NCBI GenBank assembly: GCA_036346225.1 | Contig: JARFIW010001369.1 | Coordinates: 62,001-126,000, forward strand | Direction: 5' to 3' | DNA length: 64,000 bases | DNA from: Platerodrilus igneus | Lineage: Eukaryota > Arthropoda > Insecta > Coleoptera > Lycidae | In this document: one piece after another, positions 1 to 11,269 of the stretch | Layout of the letters: the number at the start of each line of letters is the position of its first letter | How positions within the stretch are numbered: the stretch's first letter is position 1 | The notes under the pieces: generated by a model | Seen by the model: only the letters and a program-made list of their open reading frames with translations | What the model was told of the DNA's origin: nothing | Databases searched by the model: none | Program-made: the position numbers and the translations under genes

Positions 1-1570
1 TTATGGACAGTCAATGATAATCTTATTTTATAATTAATGCCCAATTAATAAAAACTGCCGTAATTAAAATATTCATAACCTTAAACCTAATGAATTAAAA
101 TTTACCAGATTCTCCACAAATGTGTTTTTATCAGTGTGACTTGAAAGTAATCGTGTAACCACATTTTATACCTAAACTATACTTTATAATTAAAACTTAA
201 TTATGCAAAATTTCTCACAATAAAACCAAAAGTAAACAAAATATTCTTGCCTAATTTTCTTTAGAAAAACCCTAAAATGAGTGCATGGTTCTAAATCAAT
301 ATTTGACTCAAAAAATTAAATATCTTTGTTTTGACCTAAATAAAGTCAACTAGGTGAGCTGACTTAGAGAAAACCAATGAAAGAAAATTATACATACACT
401 GGTGGGAGTAATGTCCTCAAAAGGTGCACCTTTCGACGTCCTGTCTTCGTACCTTGAAAATTATACGACACTGGAACCATCATCAAAGGAATTCAGCAAA
501 ACCAACACCACCGCTTCCACCATATGGTCGCTCAGATTCTACCATATGTTTCGAAACCATGATCGACGATGTGTACAAGTACAGATTTGAAATTTATAGC
601 TGCAGGAGAAAGCAACAATCCTCGATACTTTAAGCCATTAATCAAATCAAAGAGTCTATGATGATTATATTATCGGATGGTTAATATATAACGATATTCA
701 CGTTCATGCACAATCGCGTTAACTATATTTAAACCGGTATTAGAATATGCCAAAATAATTCTTGTAAAAATTGTAGAAGTTCAAGACGTATTTGTGTGTA
801 TGTATACAAACCGATACAAAATGCATTTAAAGAATAAATGTAAATTTCACTAAACATATTTCGTAATTCTTACCGTAGCAAGTTATAGGATAGAACTTCA
901 CTTCGAAAAGTATAACAAAACCTTTTAATATTTAGAATGGCGTAAGCTACAATACTTGTATTACCGCAAATAACAGTCAGACAACAATAAATCGAATTGT
1001 AACATTAGACCACTCAGAGCGAACAAAAATATATTTTACATAACGGGACAACACTCATTTTTAACGGAAGGCAATTCTATGTCGTTCAAACAAGAAAATC
1101 CGGCACCATTATAATAATCCATTCACTCGTACTTCCCTCAAAAACATCTATTTGTAAATAATCAGTCAAACGAATAATATTTTTCTTAAAATATCCATCT
1201 GTTAATCAGAGAACCAAAAAACTAAGTTGCACTTGTCTTGGAAAGTCCTTTGGTAAACTCGTACATCAACACATTGTATCACTTTAACAAGCATCTTTTT
1301 TATTACCAAGAGACGCTACTACAAACAATGGCAACGATACTAGCGTTCTCAGTCACACGTGTCTAAAGTATGCGACAAGAAGCACATACAACCAACATCA
1401 CGGAAATCATGAAGAACGCGTAGGATGATTTGCCTAACATTCCGCACTGAAATTTAGAAACGTACATAAACTTATTGTAACATTTATATTACGTAAGGTG
1501 TAGAGATAAGCGAACTATAGTCCATTCCAAATAAGAATAAAGTAGATGACCTTGTACGCAAGGTTGATTT
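1..1570. other. AT-rich stretch with no supported gene
   Basis: I see no gene here. A slightly GC-richer patch at about 402-633 is open in two overlapping plus frames of 62 and 69 codons, but neither shows a recognisable domain or flanking splice sites. It could be a degenerate exon or chance. The rest is unstructured A/T-rich sequence. Confidence 0.6.
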
Positions 1571-1615
1571 ACACATTATAATTTGAATAAGGGCCGCTAT
1601 ACTTGCGGTCACGTC

Positions 1616-1647
1616 CCCAATGCTCCACCCGGAGGTACTACATTGGG
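1616..1647 (-). repeat. 3'-tail hairpin shared with the SINE family
   Basis: On the minus strand the outer stem is CCCAATG/CATTGGG. The interior TAGTACC, TCCG, GGTGGAG forms an inner ACC/GGT pair with a four-base loop. The central 30 bases match the 3' end of the SINE at 34331-34579 at 28 positions. Such hairpins are known recognition elements at LINE and SINE 3' ends in several systems. Confidence 0.7.
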
Positions 1648-2287
1648 TTTAAACGCGAAAAATAATCGTGCTTCTAATTAATTCTAACTTCATAATTAAT
1701 CCACCCTAAATAAAATTTTAAAAAAAAACCTAACAAACCTAAAATCTAACAAACCTAACAAACTGTAACAATCTTACAAACCTAAAAATCTGACAAACTA
1801 AAACGAAAACTAAAAACAGGGCTTAAATAATGGTATTCCTAGCGCTGACTTTGGAGTGTACCCGATCAACAAGACACAAGCAAAAATGCGAGGGGGAGGG
1901 ATCCGTAATACCGGATAGCAGACGCCGGCTCTGCTTACCAGTGCGACCTAAAGGGTCGGCTTAAAACTATCCAAATCTAGCTAACTAATTTAAATCCATC
2001 CCTAGCTTTCCCTATCATTCCCTAACTGATTTATATTATGATTACAATCTTCGCAATTCTACTCTTCCTTCTCAAATATATACTGCAACCAAAATGGCGA
2101 CAGAACGTCAAACAAAACAAATAAGCCACATAATACTACAATACATGCTAATAAATAAATAAATATAAAGTGTAAATATAAAATATAAATAAATAATTAT
2201 ATAGATATATAAATAAATGTCTAATAAGCGTTAAGCATATATAGCAGTGCACAAAATAGCAAAAGCATCACCCTATTTATCAGGTGC

Positions 2288-2388
2288 ACTCGCACAAGCA
2301 TTATGTCGGCTAGCGCCATTACGCACAAAACGTGCTTGTTAAATTATATCAAAACAACTAATTAATGTAAATCAATGCTTGTGCGAGT
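2288..2388. repeat. 15-bp perfect inverted repeat
   Basis: The sequence at 2288-2302 is the exact reverse complement of 2374-2388, with a 71-base spacer. It lies in the inferred LINE 3' UTR. It could be a stem in that RNA or the ends of a small insertion; no flanking duplication is obvious. Confidence 0.6.
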
Positions 2389-2901
2389 ACAGCCGCCACA
2401 ATTTAAGTCTTACCTCGATAATAAAATTCTCCAGCATCCGAAGATCTGGTCGTCTGCCTACATCTAACTGTAACTTACTTCTAAGGGGAAGATGGGGTGC
2501 ACTGCTAAAGTCCTGGTGGGTATGCACTAAATGTTCGGGGGGATCACAATCACTATCACTATCACTTCACTTTCAAGTCCTGGGGGAATGCGCGGTTTCA
2601 CTCTATTTCATTGTCTTTGTTTATTTTATTGATTTAATTTAATGAGGGTTTCTGATTTATTTGTTATTGTTTATTTGTTATTATTTATTCCCGATTTCCC
2701 GATTTTCCGCGCATAATTATGAAGATAGGCAGTGATTGTATTAATTGTGTGGGGGTTTCTCGTGCATATTGGACAATTGGGTATAATTATCATGTTATTT
2801 TTTTTTTAAATATCATGTTTTGGTTATATCTATGCTCGTATCCTTACTCACGCCAAGTCAATTAAAAATTTTTTCAATCCTCCCACCAACCCCACCGAAT
2901 T

Positions 2902-3371
2902 TTACACGCGGTTGTCATTGTCTAATCTCGCGACCCTTCCCGCGAATTCTTTTAAGGCTGTCCAGAACGCCTTCTGGTTAACTACTTCCCCGACTTCCTC
3001 TAGGTTCTTTGGCCATGCAAGACCTAGGATAGCTAGTTTGCTATCAGCCAACCCTCGATTTCCCGCCTCAAGCGGGTAGTCAAAGAGCACGTACTCTGCG
3101 CTTTCCGTGCCCTCGCCGCATTCGCAGCGGTCGCTGTTGGTTAGACTGAACCTTTGTAAATACGCCTTCAGGGCGCCGTGCCCTGTTATCAACTGCACCA
3201 TTTTGTGATCGAGCTTAACCTCGATCCTACCTCTAACTTCTATGCTCGGTATGAATTTGTGGGTCAACCTGCCCGTGGCAGCCTTGTTCCACCTCTCTTC
3301 CCATTGTCGGATTGACTTTTCACGCAGCTTTCTTTTAATCAAAGACTTCGGTATCGACGAATGTGATATTC
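2902..3371 (-). pseudogene. LINE ORF2 C-terminal segment with Cys/His motif
   Basis: About 150 residues are open up to the natural-looking end of ORF2 (...NDNRV, stop). A CECGEGTES cluster near the middle, followed by YVLFDYP, corresponds to the C-x-C-x7-H-x4-C type motif found after RNase H in R1, I and related LINEs. Here the expected His and final Cys are replaced by Tyr residues. The segment is in the same frame as the RNase H and RT segments upstream, separated only by stop codons. Confidence 0.7.
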
Positions 3372-4170
3372 GAAACTCTCCCGTCGCGGCCTCTTTAGCT
3401 AATTCATCAGCCCTATCGTTTCCTTTTGCGACCTTTCATTGTGCGACCTGACCCCAACAGAACTTTAAACGTCGAAATTCGAGCGCCGTACGCGCTATCC
3501 TCTAGACGTCCGCTTGGAGGTCTGTCGAGGTGTTCATGTTTGTTAAAGCCGTCAGCGCCGATTTACTATCACTGATTATATAATACTCGTTTCTGCCCGT
3601 ATGGTTTATTACGTAATCGATAGCCTCTCGTATGGCTACCAATTCGCACTGGAAAATTGTGCTCCAGTTCGCGAGTTTGGTTTGAAACCGAAACACCTCC
3701 CTTTCCTGCTTATACACGACAAACGCCGCGCCTGCTTGCCCATTGTCCATACGTGAACCGTCCGTATAAATTCTGATACCCAACGTGTCCTCATCACCTT
3801 CGACAAACTCGATTCCTCTAATATCAGCCGGGTGCCCCAACTCAGATACAACGATCTTTCTTGCAATTTCTCTATTACCAAGATTAAGATCTTGGATAAT
3901 TTTGCGCCCTTTTCCTATATTTATTAATCGCCTATCTCTAATCTCCCTAACGACATATTCGATAGGGAGAGTCCTACTGATCACCAGGACCGCCTCCGTG
4001 GAGGTGGTCATGTACGCCCTCGCCGCTTTTACTGCGGTTATGCGTTGTACGCTCGTCAATTGACGCACCTCCCTGACTTTACATCCTTCTGCCCATACAG
4101 AAGCTGCGTAAAGCATCGCCGGCTCAATTGTTCCGGTATAAACCGTCCTCAGCGATTCGCCTCTGAAACC
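3372..4170 (-). pseudogene. LINE ORF2 RNase H domain
   Basis: This domain degrades the RNA strand of RNA:DNA hybrids during LINE copying. Visible catalytic landmarks are TDGS (first Asp), ELVAIREA (Glu) and SDSKSALTAL (second Asp), followed by GNDRADELAKEA with the last Asp. The usual His-containing strand before that motif is spoiled. Two in-frame stops lie in the segment, TAG at 3502-3504 and TGA at 3436-3438. It continues the RT frame after a TGA at 4171-4173. RNase H is carried by some but not all R1-type elements. Confidence 0.85.
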
Positions 4171-5470
4171 TCACTTTATTTTTGCCGCCGCCATCATTTT
4201 ATTCGATATTTCGCCGCCCTTACTTTTTACGTATTGTACGTGCGCTTTCCACTTTAATTTATCGTCGATCTTGACGCCGAGGTAGGTAATACAATCTTTA
4301 AACCGGATTTTCTTCCCTTCTAACTCTAGCCTGAGAGGTTTCTGTCCTGGTTTCGTGCCAAAATAAAGCGCCTCTGACTTCGCTGTGTTAAATTTTAATT
4401 TTACCGCCTGCGACCATTCGTGTAATTTATTAAGCGCCTCGTTCGGTTTTGTGCGCATATCCATTAACAATCTCGATCTTACAAATAAAAGCGTGCCATC
4501 CGCAAACCCAACGATTGAGCATCCTGCGGGCAACTTGACCCTAAAGATGCTCTCATACAACAACTTCCAAAATGTGGGACCAGAACATGACCTCTGCGGG
4601 CATCCCCTTTCCACCTCACGCGACAGAACTTCACCCGGAATTTCAACCTGTGCCAATCGCCCCGAGAAATAACTCTTGACAAAGGACATCAAGTTTCGCG
4701 GACAACCCCTACGATCTAACTCGCAAACGATTAATGGCCACCAGGCAGCATCAAATGCTTCTGAAATGTCCAAAGCAACAACGACACAGTACTCTTTAGC
4801 ATCTCTCGCCTGCTTTATTTCCTCGACAACGAACTCTAACGCGTCGATAGTCGACTTGCCCTCCACGAAACCAAACTGTCTTTTATTAAAACCGCCGCTG
4901 TCTCGCACTAGGTGCTCAATACGCGTAGTCATAACGCGATCTAAAACTTTCCCCAGCACCGGTAGCAAGCTAATTGGACGATAGCTGCCCGGATCTGACG
5001 CATCCGGCTTTTTAGGTTTGGGTATAAATTTCACGTTGTGGATTTTCCAGCAACGCGGAAAAACTCCCCTTTCTAAACAAAGATTAATCAACCCGACAAA
5101 GACACACGGGGCTAACAGGCACGCCTTCAGAGCTGCGTATGAAGTGATTCTATCACGCCCCGGTGACTTCTTAGGATTCATCCTCCTAAGAGCCCTGACG
5201 ACCTCGTGAACTAGGATTGCCTTATCGTCACCCGTTCCTTGCACCTCTGCAGCTTCCCGACGTACTAAATCGTGCGACCCCTCATCCCCCTCGGGATTAT
5301 CCGATGGGAAAAATTTCTCTAGTAAATATTCCGCCGTGGTTTTAAAACCTTCCGTGTATTCGCCATTTGTTTTCTTTATATTACTGAGCGCGATTTTTTG
5401 TTGTTTTCCTCTAATTACGCGGTATGTGGTTCCTCAGGGTTCTTTCTCTGAGTTTCGCGTGCAGAACTCT
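4171..5470 (-). pseudogene. LINE ORF2 reverse transcriptase domain
   Basis: The order of LINE RT motifs is clear: KSPGRDRI, then FIPKPKK and SYRPISLLPVLGK, QFGFVEGKST, VALDISEAFDAAWW (first catalytic Asp), then CPQRSCSGP where families have CPQGS, then the catalytic box. That box reads FADG instead of FADD, so the second catalytic Asp is lost through one GAC to GGC-type change. The frame is open from about 5244 to 4171, where a TGA interrupts before RNase H. Upstream it continues through 5245-5470 with one TGA where a Trp is expected. The enzyme would be inactive. Confidence 0.9.
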
Positions 5471-6554
5471 TCAAAATTTATTCGTTCGCGTTTCTTCTAT
5501 TAATATTTTATATTCGCGGTAACTTTGATTATATTCTATTCTCCGTTGTTCTCTTATATCTCCCAAGGCGCATTGATAGCGGCGCCTTAGGTTACGTGTT
5601 TCTGCCCGCTTGGTGGTTAGTTCCCGGGTCCACCAGGGTACGCTGTCTTTAAATGTTCTCTTTTGCGGCATGGAATACGATGACGCGTCTACCACCGCGT
5701 CGTTTAATGTTTTCGCGAGTGTTTCTACTTCGTCTGCCTCTCGGCAGTTAAATAGCTCATTTTCGAGCACAGGGATACTTTCGCCAAATTTTTGTTTAAA
5801 TCGCTCCCAATTTGCTTTTTTATTACAGAACCGCGGAAATATCGTTAGCTGCTCGTTTGCATTTGTTTTGGTTTCAACGTCCCATGTTATTAATTTATGG
5901 TCAGAGAGCGTTTCCTCGTCCGACCTTAATTTCCAATTACAAATCGTTTCTAACATTTCGTGCGAGACTGCAGTAATATCTATAAAACTGCTGCCTCTAT
6001 GCCCCTCAAATGTAGGTGAATCATTAGTGTTTATCACACTAAGGTCCCATTCCGTAAAAAGATCAGCAGCCTGCGAGCCTCTATCGTCTTCGATAGGGCT
6101 GTCCCATAGTGGCGACTTGTCATTAAAATCTCCCCCGATGATTAGATTTTTATTTCTGCTGATTTTACGAATAATATTATCTACTTGAATTATCAAGTCT
6201 TCGGTTTGGGGACGCGCTTATTACGTAGAACGCATTCCCCCTTATTTGATTTCGGCCGTCGTTAAAAATTCGTTCGATAAATTATTTTATATAATTCTGG
6301 CGCACGCCCCATTATTTATTATTATCTCGCTACGCGGTCGTTCACTGTTCGCGTTTAAGACGGTAACCCCCCCTCCCAAAACCTGTTATTTTGTGGCCAT
6401 ACAGGTGCGGTTCCTGTATAAGCCCGATGTCGATATTATTTGCGATAAATAACTTTACGAAGTTATTTGTTGCCCCTATACTTTTCCCGAGATTTAGTTG
6501 CGCGAATTTAATCTTCTTGCTTCTTATGGACTTTGTTTTATCTTCACAGTCCAT
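5471..6554 (-). pseudogene. LINE ORF2 start and APE-type endonuclease domain
   Basis: This domain nicks target DNA to prime reverse transcription. The N-terminus starts with ATG at 6554 and shows KFAQLNLGKS and LIQEPHLYG, the first APE motifs with the metal-binding Glu. After a frameshift in the G-run near 6366-6372, the domain resumes before 6196 with GGDFND and ends with LSDHK, carrying the catalytic Asp and His. A linker (VPWWTREL, then Arg-rich) follows. A second frameshift lies in the T-run near 5474. The ATG overlaps the ORF1 stop by 11 bases (6544-6554). Confidence 0.85.
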
Positions 6555-7905
6555 AATCGATGTTTCGTGTGATTGCGTTCTTCAGACGCTGCATCGTGGG
6601 GCATCTGCTCGACTTGGCGTCGTGGCGCGTATCGACCTTCGCGCCACCGCCAGTTCTGTCGTTTGCCCTGGCGCAAACCACACAGCAGGGGACTGCCTTC
6701 CGGCAATTCTTGAATTTATGCCCGACCTCGGCACAGTTACCGCACCACTGTACCTTCTCCCTGGATTCCATCGATCGATGTCCGTACTCGTAGCACCGGT
6801 AACAATGGGTCATCGAGAAGTGGTCCCGGGCCCATACTCTTCGCCACCTGAGGTTAATAGCATCAGCTAATATATGCCTTCGAAGTGTGGGGGTCACTTC
6901 GAAGACTACGTTGGCGAAGGGATCTCTAGGGCCCTTTCCGCCAAACCTAAATTTCTCTCTCAGGTGGTCTTCTAGCTTCAAATCGCCAAAGCGGGGATTC
7001 TGGCTCGCAATTAACCGCACGAGCTCTTCAGCCTTCATCCCCGCTTCGACCCCCGGAAGAACGACCCGTGGACGTTTCTTCTCGATGGTCTTCGCTACGA
7101 GTTCTTTGCAGTTCCCGCCGACCTTCAACTGCAGCTTCTTGGCGTCGTCGCGACCTGCGCACTCCACAACGACACCGCCTCGGCGCGTCCTACGAGCCCC
7201 GACAACAACAAACCCATCTCGAGCGGGATCGACCTTCTTCTTCAGGGTTGTCATCACGTCGTCCTTCTGGCCTGGCCTGGCGTCGACCCTGACAGCATAC
7301 GTTGGGGCAGAACCTGAAGACGCAGCGGCGTAGGATACCTTACGCAGCACCGACGCACCCTGACTCTGGCCTCACGAAACGACAGAATTCACCGCCGGAC
7401 TTCCCCCAACAACACTTGCTCTCCCTGAACCATCTAAACAAAGACGCAGCGCCCTAACCATACCTATCAGTTGGTACGTCACGTCGCGGATATCATCCAC
7501 GGCGTGCCGAACCATCTTCCCAACCTCCACGACGATAGTGGTGGAGGTCGTCGGCACCTTCCCATAGACGGCAGCGTGCGCCTTCCTCGCCCTGAACTTC
7601 AAGAGTTCCAGCTCATCGAGGTCGCTAGCATCAACGCTACCGCTGCTGCTAGTCGACATCGTGCGCTGGGCTCTCGAAGTAGAGGGCAATTCTGGCGCCG
7701 CAACCACCACAAGAGGCCCCGACTCCTCCGACACGACCGCCGCAGACAAAGGCTCCTTCTCTACCTCCTGCACCTTCTCCTGAATCTCTAACATGACGTC
7801 CTTAAGTATAACCTTAAGCTGTTTCCCCCCAACAGCGCCCTCAGCCTCCGACCGATCGCCTCTTTTCCTCCTGGGCAGCGGCTCCTCATCGCGGTGGACC
7901 ACCAT
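6544..7905 (-). pseudogene. LINE ORF1 (gag-like) with CCHC zinc knuckles
   Basis: ORF1 encodes the RNA-binding chaperone of the LINE particle. I place the start at ATG 7905 (MVVHRDEEPLPRRK), because the longer open frame begins with a non-ATG codon. An acidic, Ser/Ala-rich N-terminal half is followed by a central RNA-binding region and three Cys/His knuckles at about 6650-6815. The first reads C-x2-C-x4-H with Ser in place of the last Cys, the second is canonical, and the third is an extended C-x2-C...H form. One in-frame TGA at 7372-7374 splits an otherwise uninterrupted frame of about 454 codons. ORF1 ends at TGA 6544-6546, inside the first codons of ORF2. Confidence 0.85.
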
Positions 7906-8010
7906 GCTGGCAAAACTAACTACAAAGAATGACACCTAAAATGCAGCTCAAAAAACGACCTGACCGTTACGACGCTATAAGAACAACGCTAGACGAGCGC
8001 ATAACGTTGG

Positions 8011-9046
8011 TCCAATAAAAATGTTTTGTTAAATGGTGAACCGCAAGCAACCTTGTATTTATTTAAACTTCGAACTGCCCAATTAAATATCAAATTTTAA
8101 CAAAAATACAACAAGCACTAAGCGTCAAAATAACAACTAGAACCAAATAAGTTCCCTAACGCAATAAAACTATCTCGATTCAAAATGTACCGTAAAGAAC
8201 ACTATTTATTTATTTTAAATTTTTAAATCGCCAAATCAAATTTAAATAAACTAATTAATTTAAAATATTAAAATATCTAATTTATAAATAAGAACACTTT
8301 ATTTTTAAATGTGTAATTAGCAAATAAGGTCGAACGCAATCGGAATGCGGTTACCAGAAATGACCTTTCACTTAATCACTTGGTAACTAGCACAACCTAT
8401 AACTGTTACACCGCTTAATTACACCAAAATCGATTTTAAAGGAACTTTTAAGTACGCGTGTACTTAAATTACAGAAAATTTATATTAAAATTGTTTTAAA
8501 ATTTACAGTTTTTAGTTATTTATTTGATTTAAAAGGGGCTAGATTCTGTTTTTTGGTTATTATTTGATTATACGCGCATTATAAAAAATTCACACACTTT
8601 TTATTTGTTTTACCCGACTTTTTAACTCGATTTACGCGGTTTTTGTTTTAAATTTATTAAATACGCCTTTTTAAGTTATTTCGAAATTATTTTTGAGTAT
8701 TTGTTTAGTAGGTTATTTGTTTGTTGTCCCGAAATTTAGTAGGTTTATTTTAAAACGCGGATTTTAATTTAAATTACAAAGAAAAACGCGATTTATTTAG
8801 TATTTATTTAATTTAACTTCTGTTTTTTAAAATTTTATTTTGCTGCCCTGTATTTAAAATTTAAAGCCACACAATTTTAAAAATAAAACACAATAAAAAG
8901 CAAAGCTTCAATAAAATAATATAACGGAATAATATAAACCCTATATAAACACTTACTTGTTATTGCTGAAGCGGGAGCTCTGCAAAAATACGTCCGCTCG
9001 TTTCAAGCGGCAACTAGAAAGCTTAAAAATTGTTTAAAATTATAGT

Positions 9047-9094
<48 letters not shown>

Positions 9095-10278
9095 ATACGT
9101 ACAGAATAATTATTAATTCCATATTTGAGCGATTATAAATCGTGACTACCCTAAATTAATTTCCATAACTCGTTTTTATTGCAAATCTGGCAGTGGTGGA
9201 TTAAATATATTTTAAATAGAAATTTTTAGTATTAAGCTGTGTAAATCAGCATCATTTTTTAACCAATCACATCGAAGGCTAAACTTTCCCTATACCTTTC
9301 ATCGCTTTATTCTTAGCTGGAATGGACTATAGACATTTTTAATAGATCGGAGTTCGCCATTGGAAGTAACCTTGATGAAACACGCACATAAGGTTAATGT
9401 AAATGCTATTGATAACAGAAACCCCATATTATTAATGTCACAACAAAACACGACAAATTTAAGTATTTTAAATTATAATTTGAAGTAATTAAATAGCAAC
9501 TGTTTAAATTGAAAAGACAGTCGAAATCGATAGTAAATATTCAAATGCCTGTAAATAAAGTAAGGGATGTGAAAATTTAATTAAGTAAAACGAAAATATT
9601 TAAATGCAGGAACTGCATGTAAAAAATTACTCGCTCGCATATAACACAACATAGAAATATACATTCAAGCAAATATAAATCAAGCTTATTTTCCAGTCAA
9701 GTAAAATTTTTAATCTAAATACGACATACAAGGATACTTACATAATGTTTCCAGCCCTAAATAGATACAAAAAGAAAGTTAGACATAATATAAGCAATTG
9801 TACAACATTTGTTTCTCTGCTCCTTACCGAAGTGCACTTCCTAAAAGTAATAACGTAACCCTAAACTGAAATGAACCAAGTGTTAATCTAGATTAAAATT
9901 TAGTAACCAAGTTGTTGACGTCAGCATTTCGTAATATTAACTTAAAATAAATAAAATTGCTCTAACGAGAGCTTGAGCTTATATTAATTGTGACTTGAGA
10001 GACAATCATATGTTCACTTGTGCACTTTCATATGAGCGTAAATTTTTGCACGGCAATCTATAATTTATTGTGCCATAACCACGAGTATGAAAAGAACTCA
10101 AGCGGTTACGTGGTTATCAACCAACAAAAGAAGTAACTCGATTCCATAGAAACAGAAAATTAAAAAAAGAGTGATTGTACCTTAAGAAGAGTAGCTGCCT
10201 GCCTCTCGTACCATCGTAGCAAATCTAAAAGTGCGTAGTTACTCTTGTCGCGTATTGAAAAACCTCTATATGACATTT
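8011..10278. other. AT-rich intergenic stretch, no gene seen
   Basis: No frame with coding character was seen on either strand. The only structure is the (TA)n tract at 9050-9092. The first few hundred bases could include LINE 5' UTR. Confidence 0.6.
9050..9092. repeat. (TA)n microsatellite
   Basis: A pure run of about 21 TA units. Unlike most other TA tracts in the window, it is not abutted by a TGCTGT-type LTR end. Confidence 0.95.
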
Positions 10279-10315
10279 TCATGATGCGATATAATCACAA
10301 AACATTGGAAGTGAA

Positions 10316-11266
10316 TTAGCGTTCGTTTGTATGCGACCGAAAATGTTTTTGCAAATTACTTTTTTGAGATGTGGTGTAATCACACAAATTGCACCTGAAC
10401 GGATGTTCGTTAGTATGCGACCGAAAATGTCTTTGTAAATATATTTTTTGTGATGCGGTATAATCACACAAAATGCATGCGAACGGACGTTCGTTAGTAT
10501 GCGACCGAAAATGTTTTTGTAAATGACTTTTTTGAGATGCAGTATAATCACATAAATTGCATACGAATGGACGTTCGTTAGTATGCGACCGAAAATGTTT
10601 TTGTAAACGACTTTTTTGTGATGCAGTATAATTACACAAATTGCATGCGAATGGACGTTCGTTAGTATGCGACCGAAAATGTGTTTGTAGATTACTCTTT
10701 TGTGATGCGGTATAATCACACAAATTGCACGCGAATGGACGTTCGTTAGTATGCGAACAAAAATGTTTTTGTAAATGACTTTTTCGCGTTGCTGTATAAT
10801 TACACAAATTGCATGCGAATGGTCGTTCGTTAGTATGCAACCGAAAATGTATTTTTAAATGACTTTTTTCAGATGCAGTATAATCAGACAAATTGCATGC
10901 GAATGGACGTTCGTTAGTATGCGACCGAAAATGTATTTGTAGAGTTCTCTTTTGTGATGCAGCATAATTACACAAAGTGCATGCGAATGGACGTTCATTA
11001 GTATGCGACCGAAAATGTACTTGTATAAGACTTTTTTGAGATGCAGCATAATTACACAAAGTGCATGCGAATGGTCGTTCGTTAGTATGCGACCGAAAAT
11101 GTATTTGTAAAAGTCTTTTTTGAGATACAGTATAATCACACAAATTGCATGCGAATGAACGTTCGTTTGTATGCGATCGAAAATGTCTTCGTAAATGTGT
11201 TTTTTGTGATGTGGTATAATTACACAAATTGCATGTGAATGAATGTTCTTTTGAGTAGGGCTGCAT
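10316..11266 (-). CDS. C2H2 zinc-finger protein, 11 tandem fingers
   Basis: This is probably a nuclear sequence-specific DNA-binding protein, or the terminal exon of one. Eleven fingers of the form C-x2-C-x12-H-x3-H follow each other every 28 residues, giving an 84-bp DNA repeat, joined by TNERPF linkers resembling the classical TGEKPF linker. Finger 5 has Ser in place of its second Cys and should be defective. The ORF stops immediately after finger 11. The ATG at 11266 (MQPYSKEHSF) gives about 316 residues; the frame is open for about 14 codons upstream, so an upstream exon is possible. No KRAB, ZAD, BTB or other effector domain is visible. The recognition residues differ between fingers while the scaffold is nearly identical, which suggests recent tandem expansion or homogenisation. 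Confidence 0.85.
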   Translation of the reverse strand: MQPYSKEHSFTCNLCNYTTSQKTHLRRHFRSHTNERSFACNLCDYTVSQKRLLQIHFRSHTNERPFACTLCNYAASQKSLIQVHFRSHTNERPFACTLCNYAASQKRTLQIHFRSHTNERPFACNLSDYTASEKSHLKIHFRLHTNERPFACNLCNYTATRKSHLQKHFCSHTNERPFACNLCDYTASQKSNLQTHFRSHTNERPFACNLCNYTASQKSRLQKHFRSHTNERPFVCNLCDYTASQKSHLQKHFRSHTNERPFACILCDYTASQKIYLQRHFRSHTNEHPFRCNLCDYTTSQKSNLQKHFRSHTNER

Positions 11267-11269
11267 CAC

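Larger units (their letters stand above)
1575..2901 (-). other. Probable LINE 3' UTR with several short hairpins
   Basis: This segment follows the ORF2 stop and has GC-richer islands (about 1590-1650, 1850-1960 and 2430-2560) unlike the AT-rich flank. Self-complementary pairs include CCCAATG/CATTGGG (1616-1647), ATCCG/CGGAT (about 1900-1918) and CGACC/GGTCG (about 1947-1963). A C/A-rich simple run lies at about 1725-1800. Assignment to the LINE is inference from position; it could include an independent insertion. Confidence 0.45.
1575..8010 (-). mobile_element. R1-type non-LTR retrotransposon (LINE), inactive
   Basis: Read on the minus strand, the element has a gag-like ORF1 with CCHC knuckles, then ORF2 with an APE-type endonuclease, reverse transcriptase, RNase H and a Cys/His C-terminal segment. 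That domain order with a multi-knuckle gag is typical of the R1 group; the I or LOA groups are less likely alternatives. The coding part spans about 7.9 to 2.9 kb. The GC-richer, hairpin-bearing sequence down to about 1575 is inferred to be its 3' UTR, and the 5' edge near 8010 is set by a drop into very AT-rich sequence. ORF1 has one in-frame stop and ORF2 has several stops and at least two frameshifts, so the copy cannot move by itself. I could not identify a target-site duplication. Confidence 0.8.

Noticed and set aside
402..633. Two overlapping small ORFs in a GC-richer patch
   Set aside because: No homology recognised, no splice signals, and two frames are open equally; kept only as a note.
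10279..10719. 146-residue frame with 28-residue repeats overlapping the zinc-finger gene
   Set aside because: It is an out-of-phase reading of the 84-bp finger repeat; the zinc-finger frame has the conserved Cys and His pattern.
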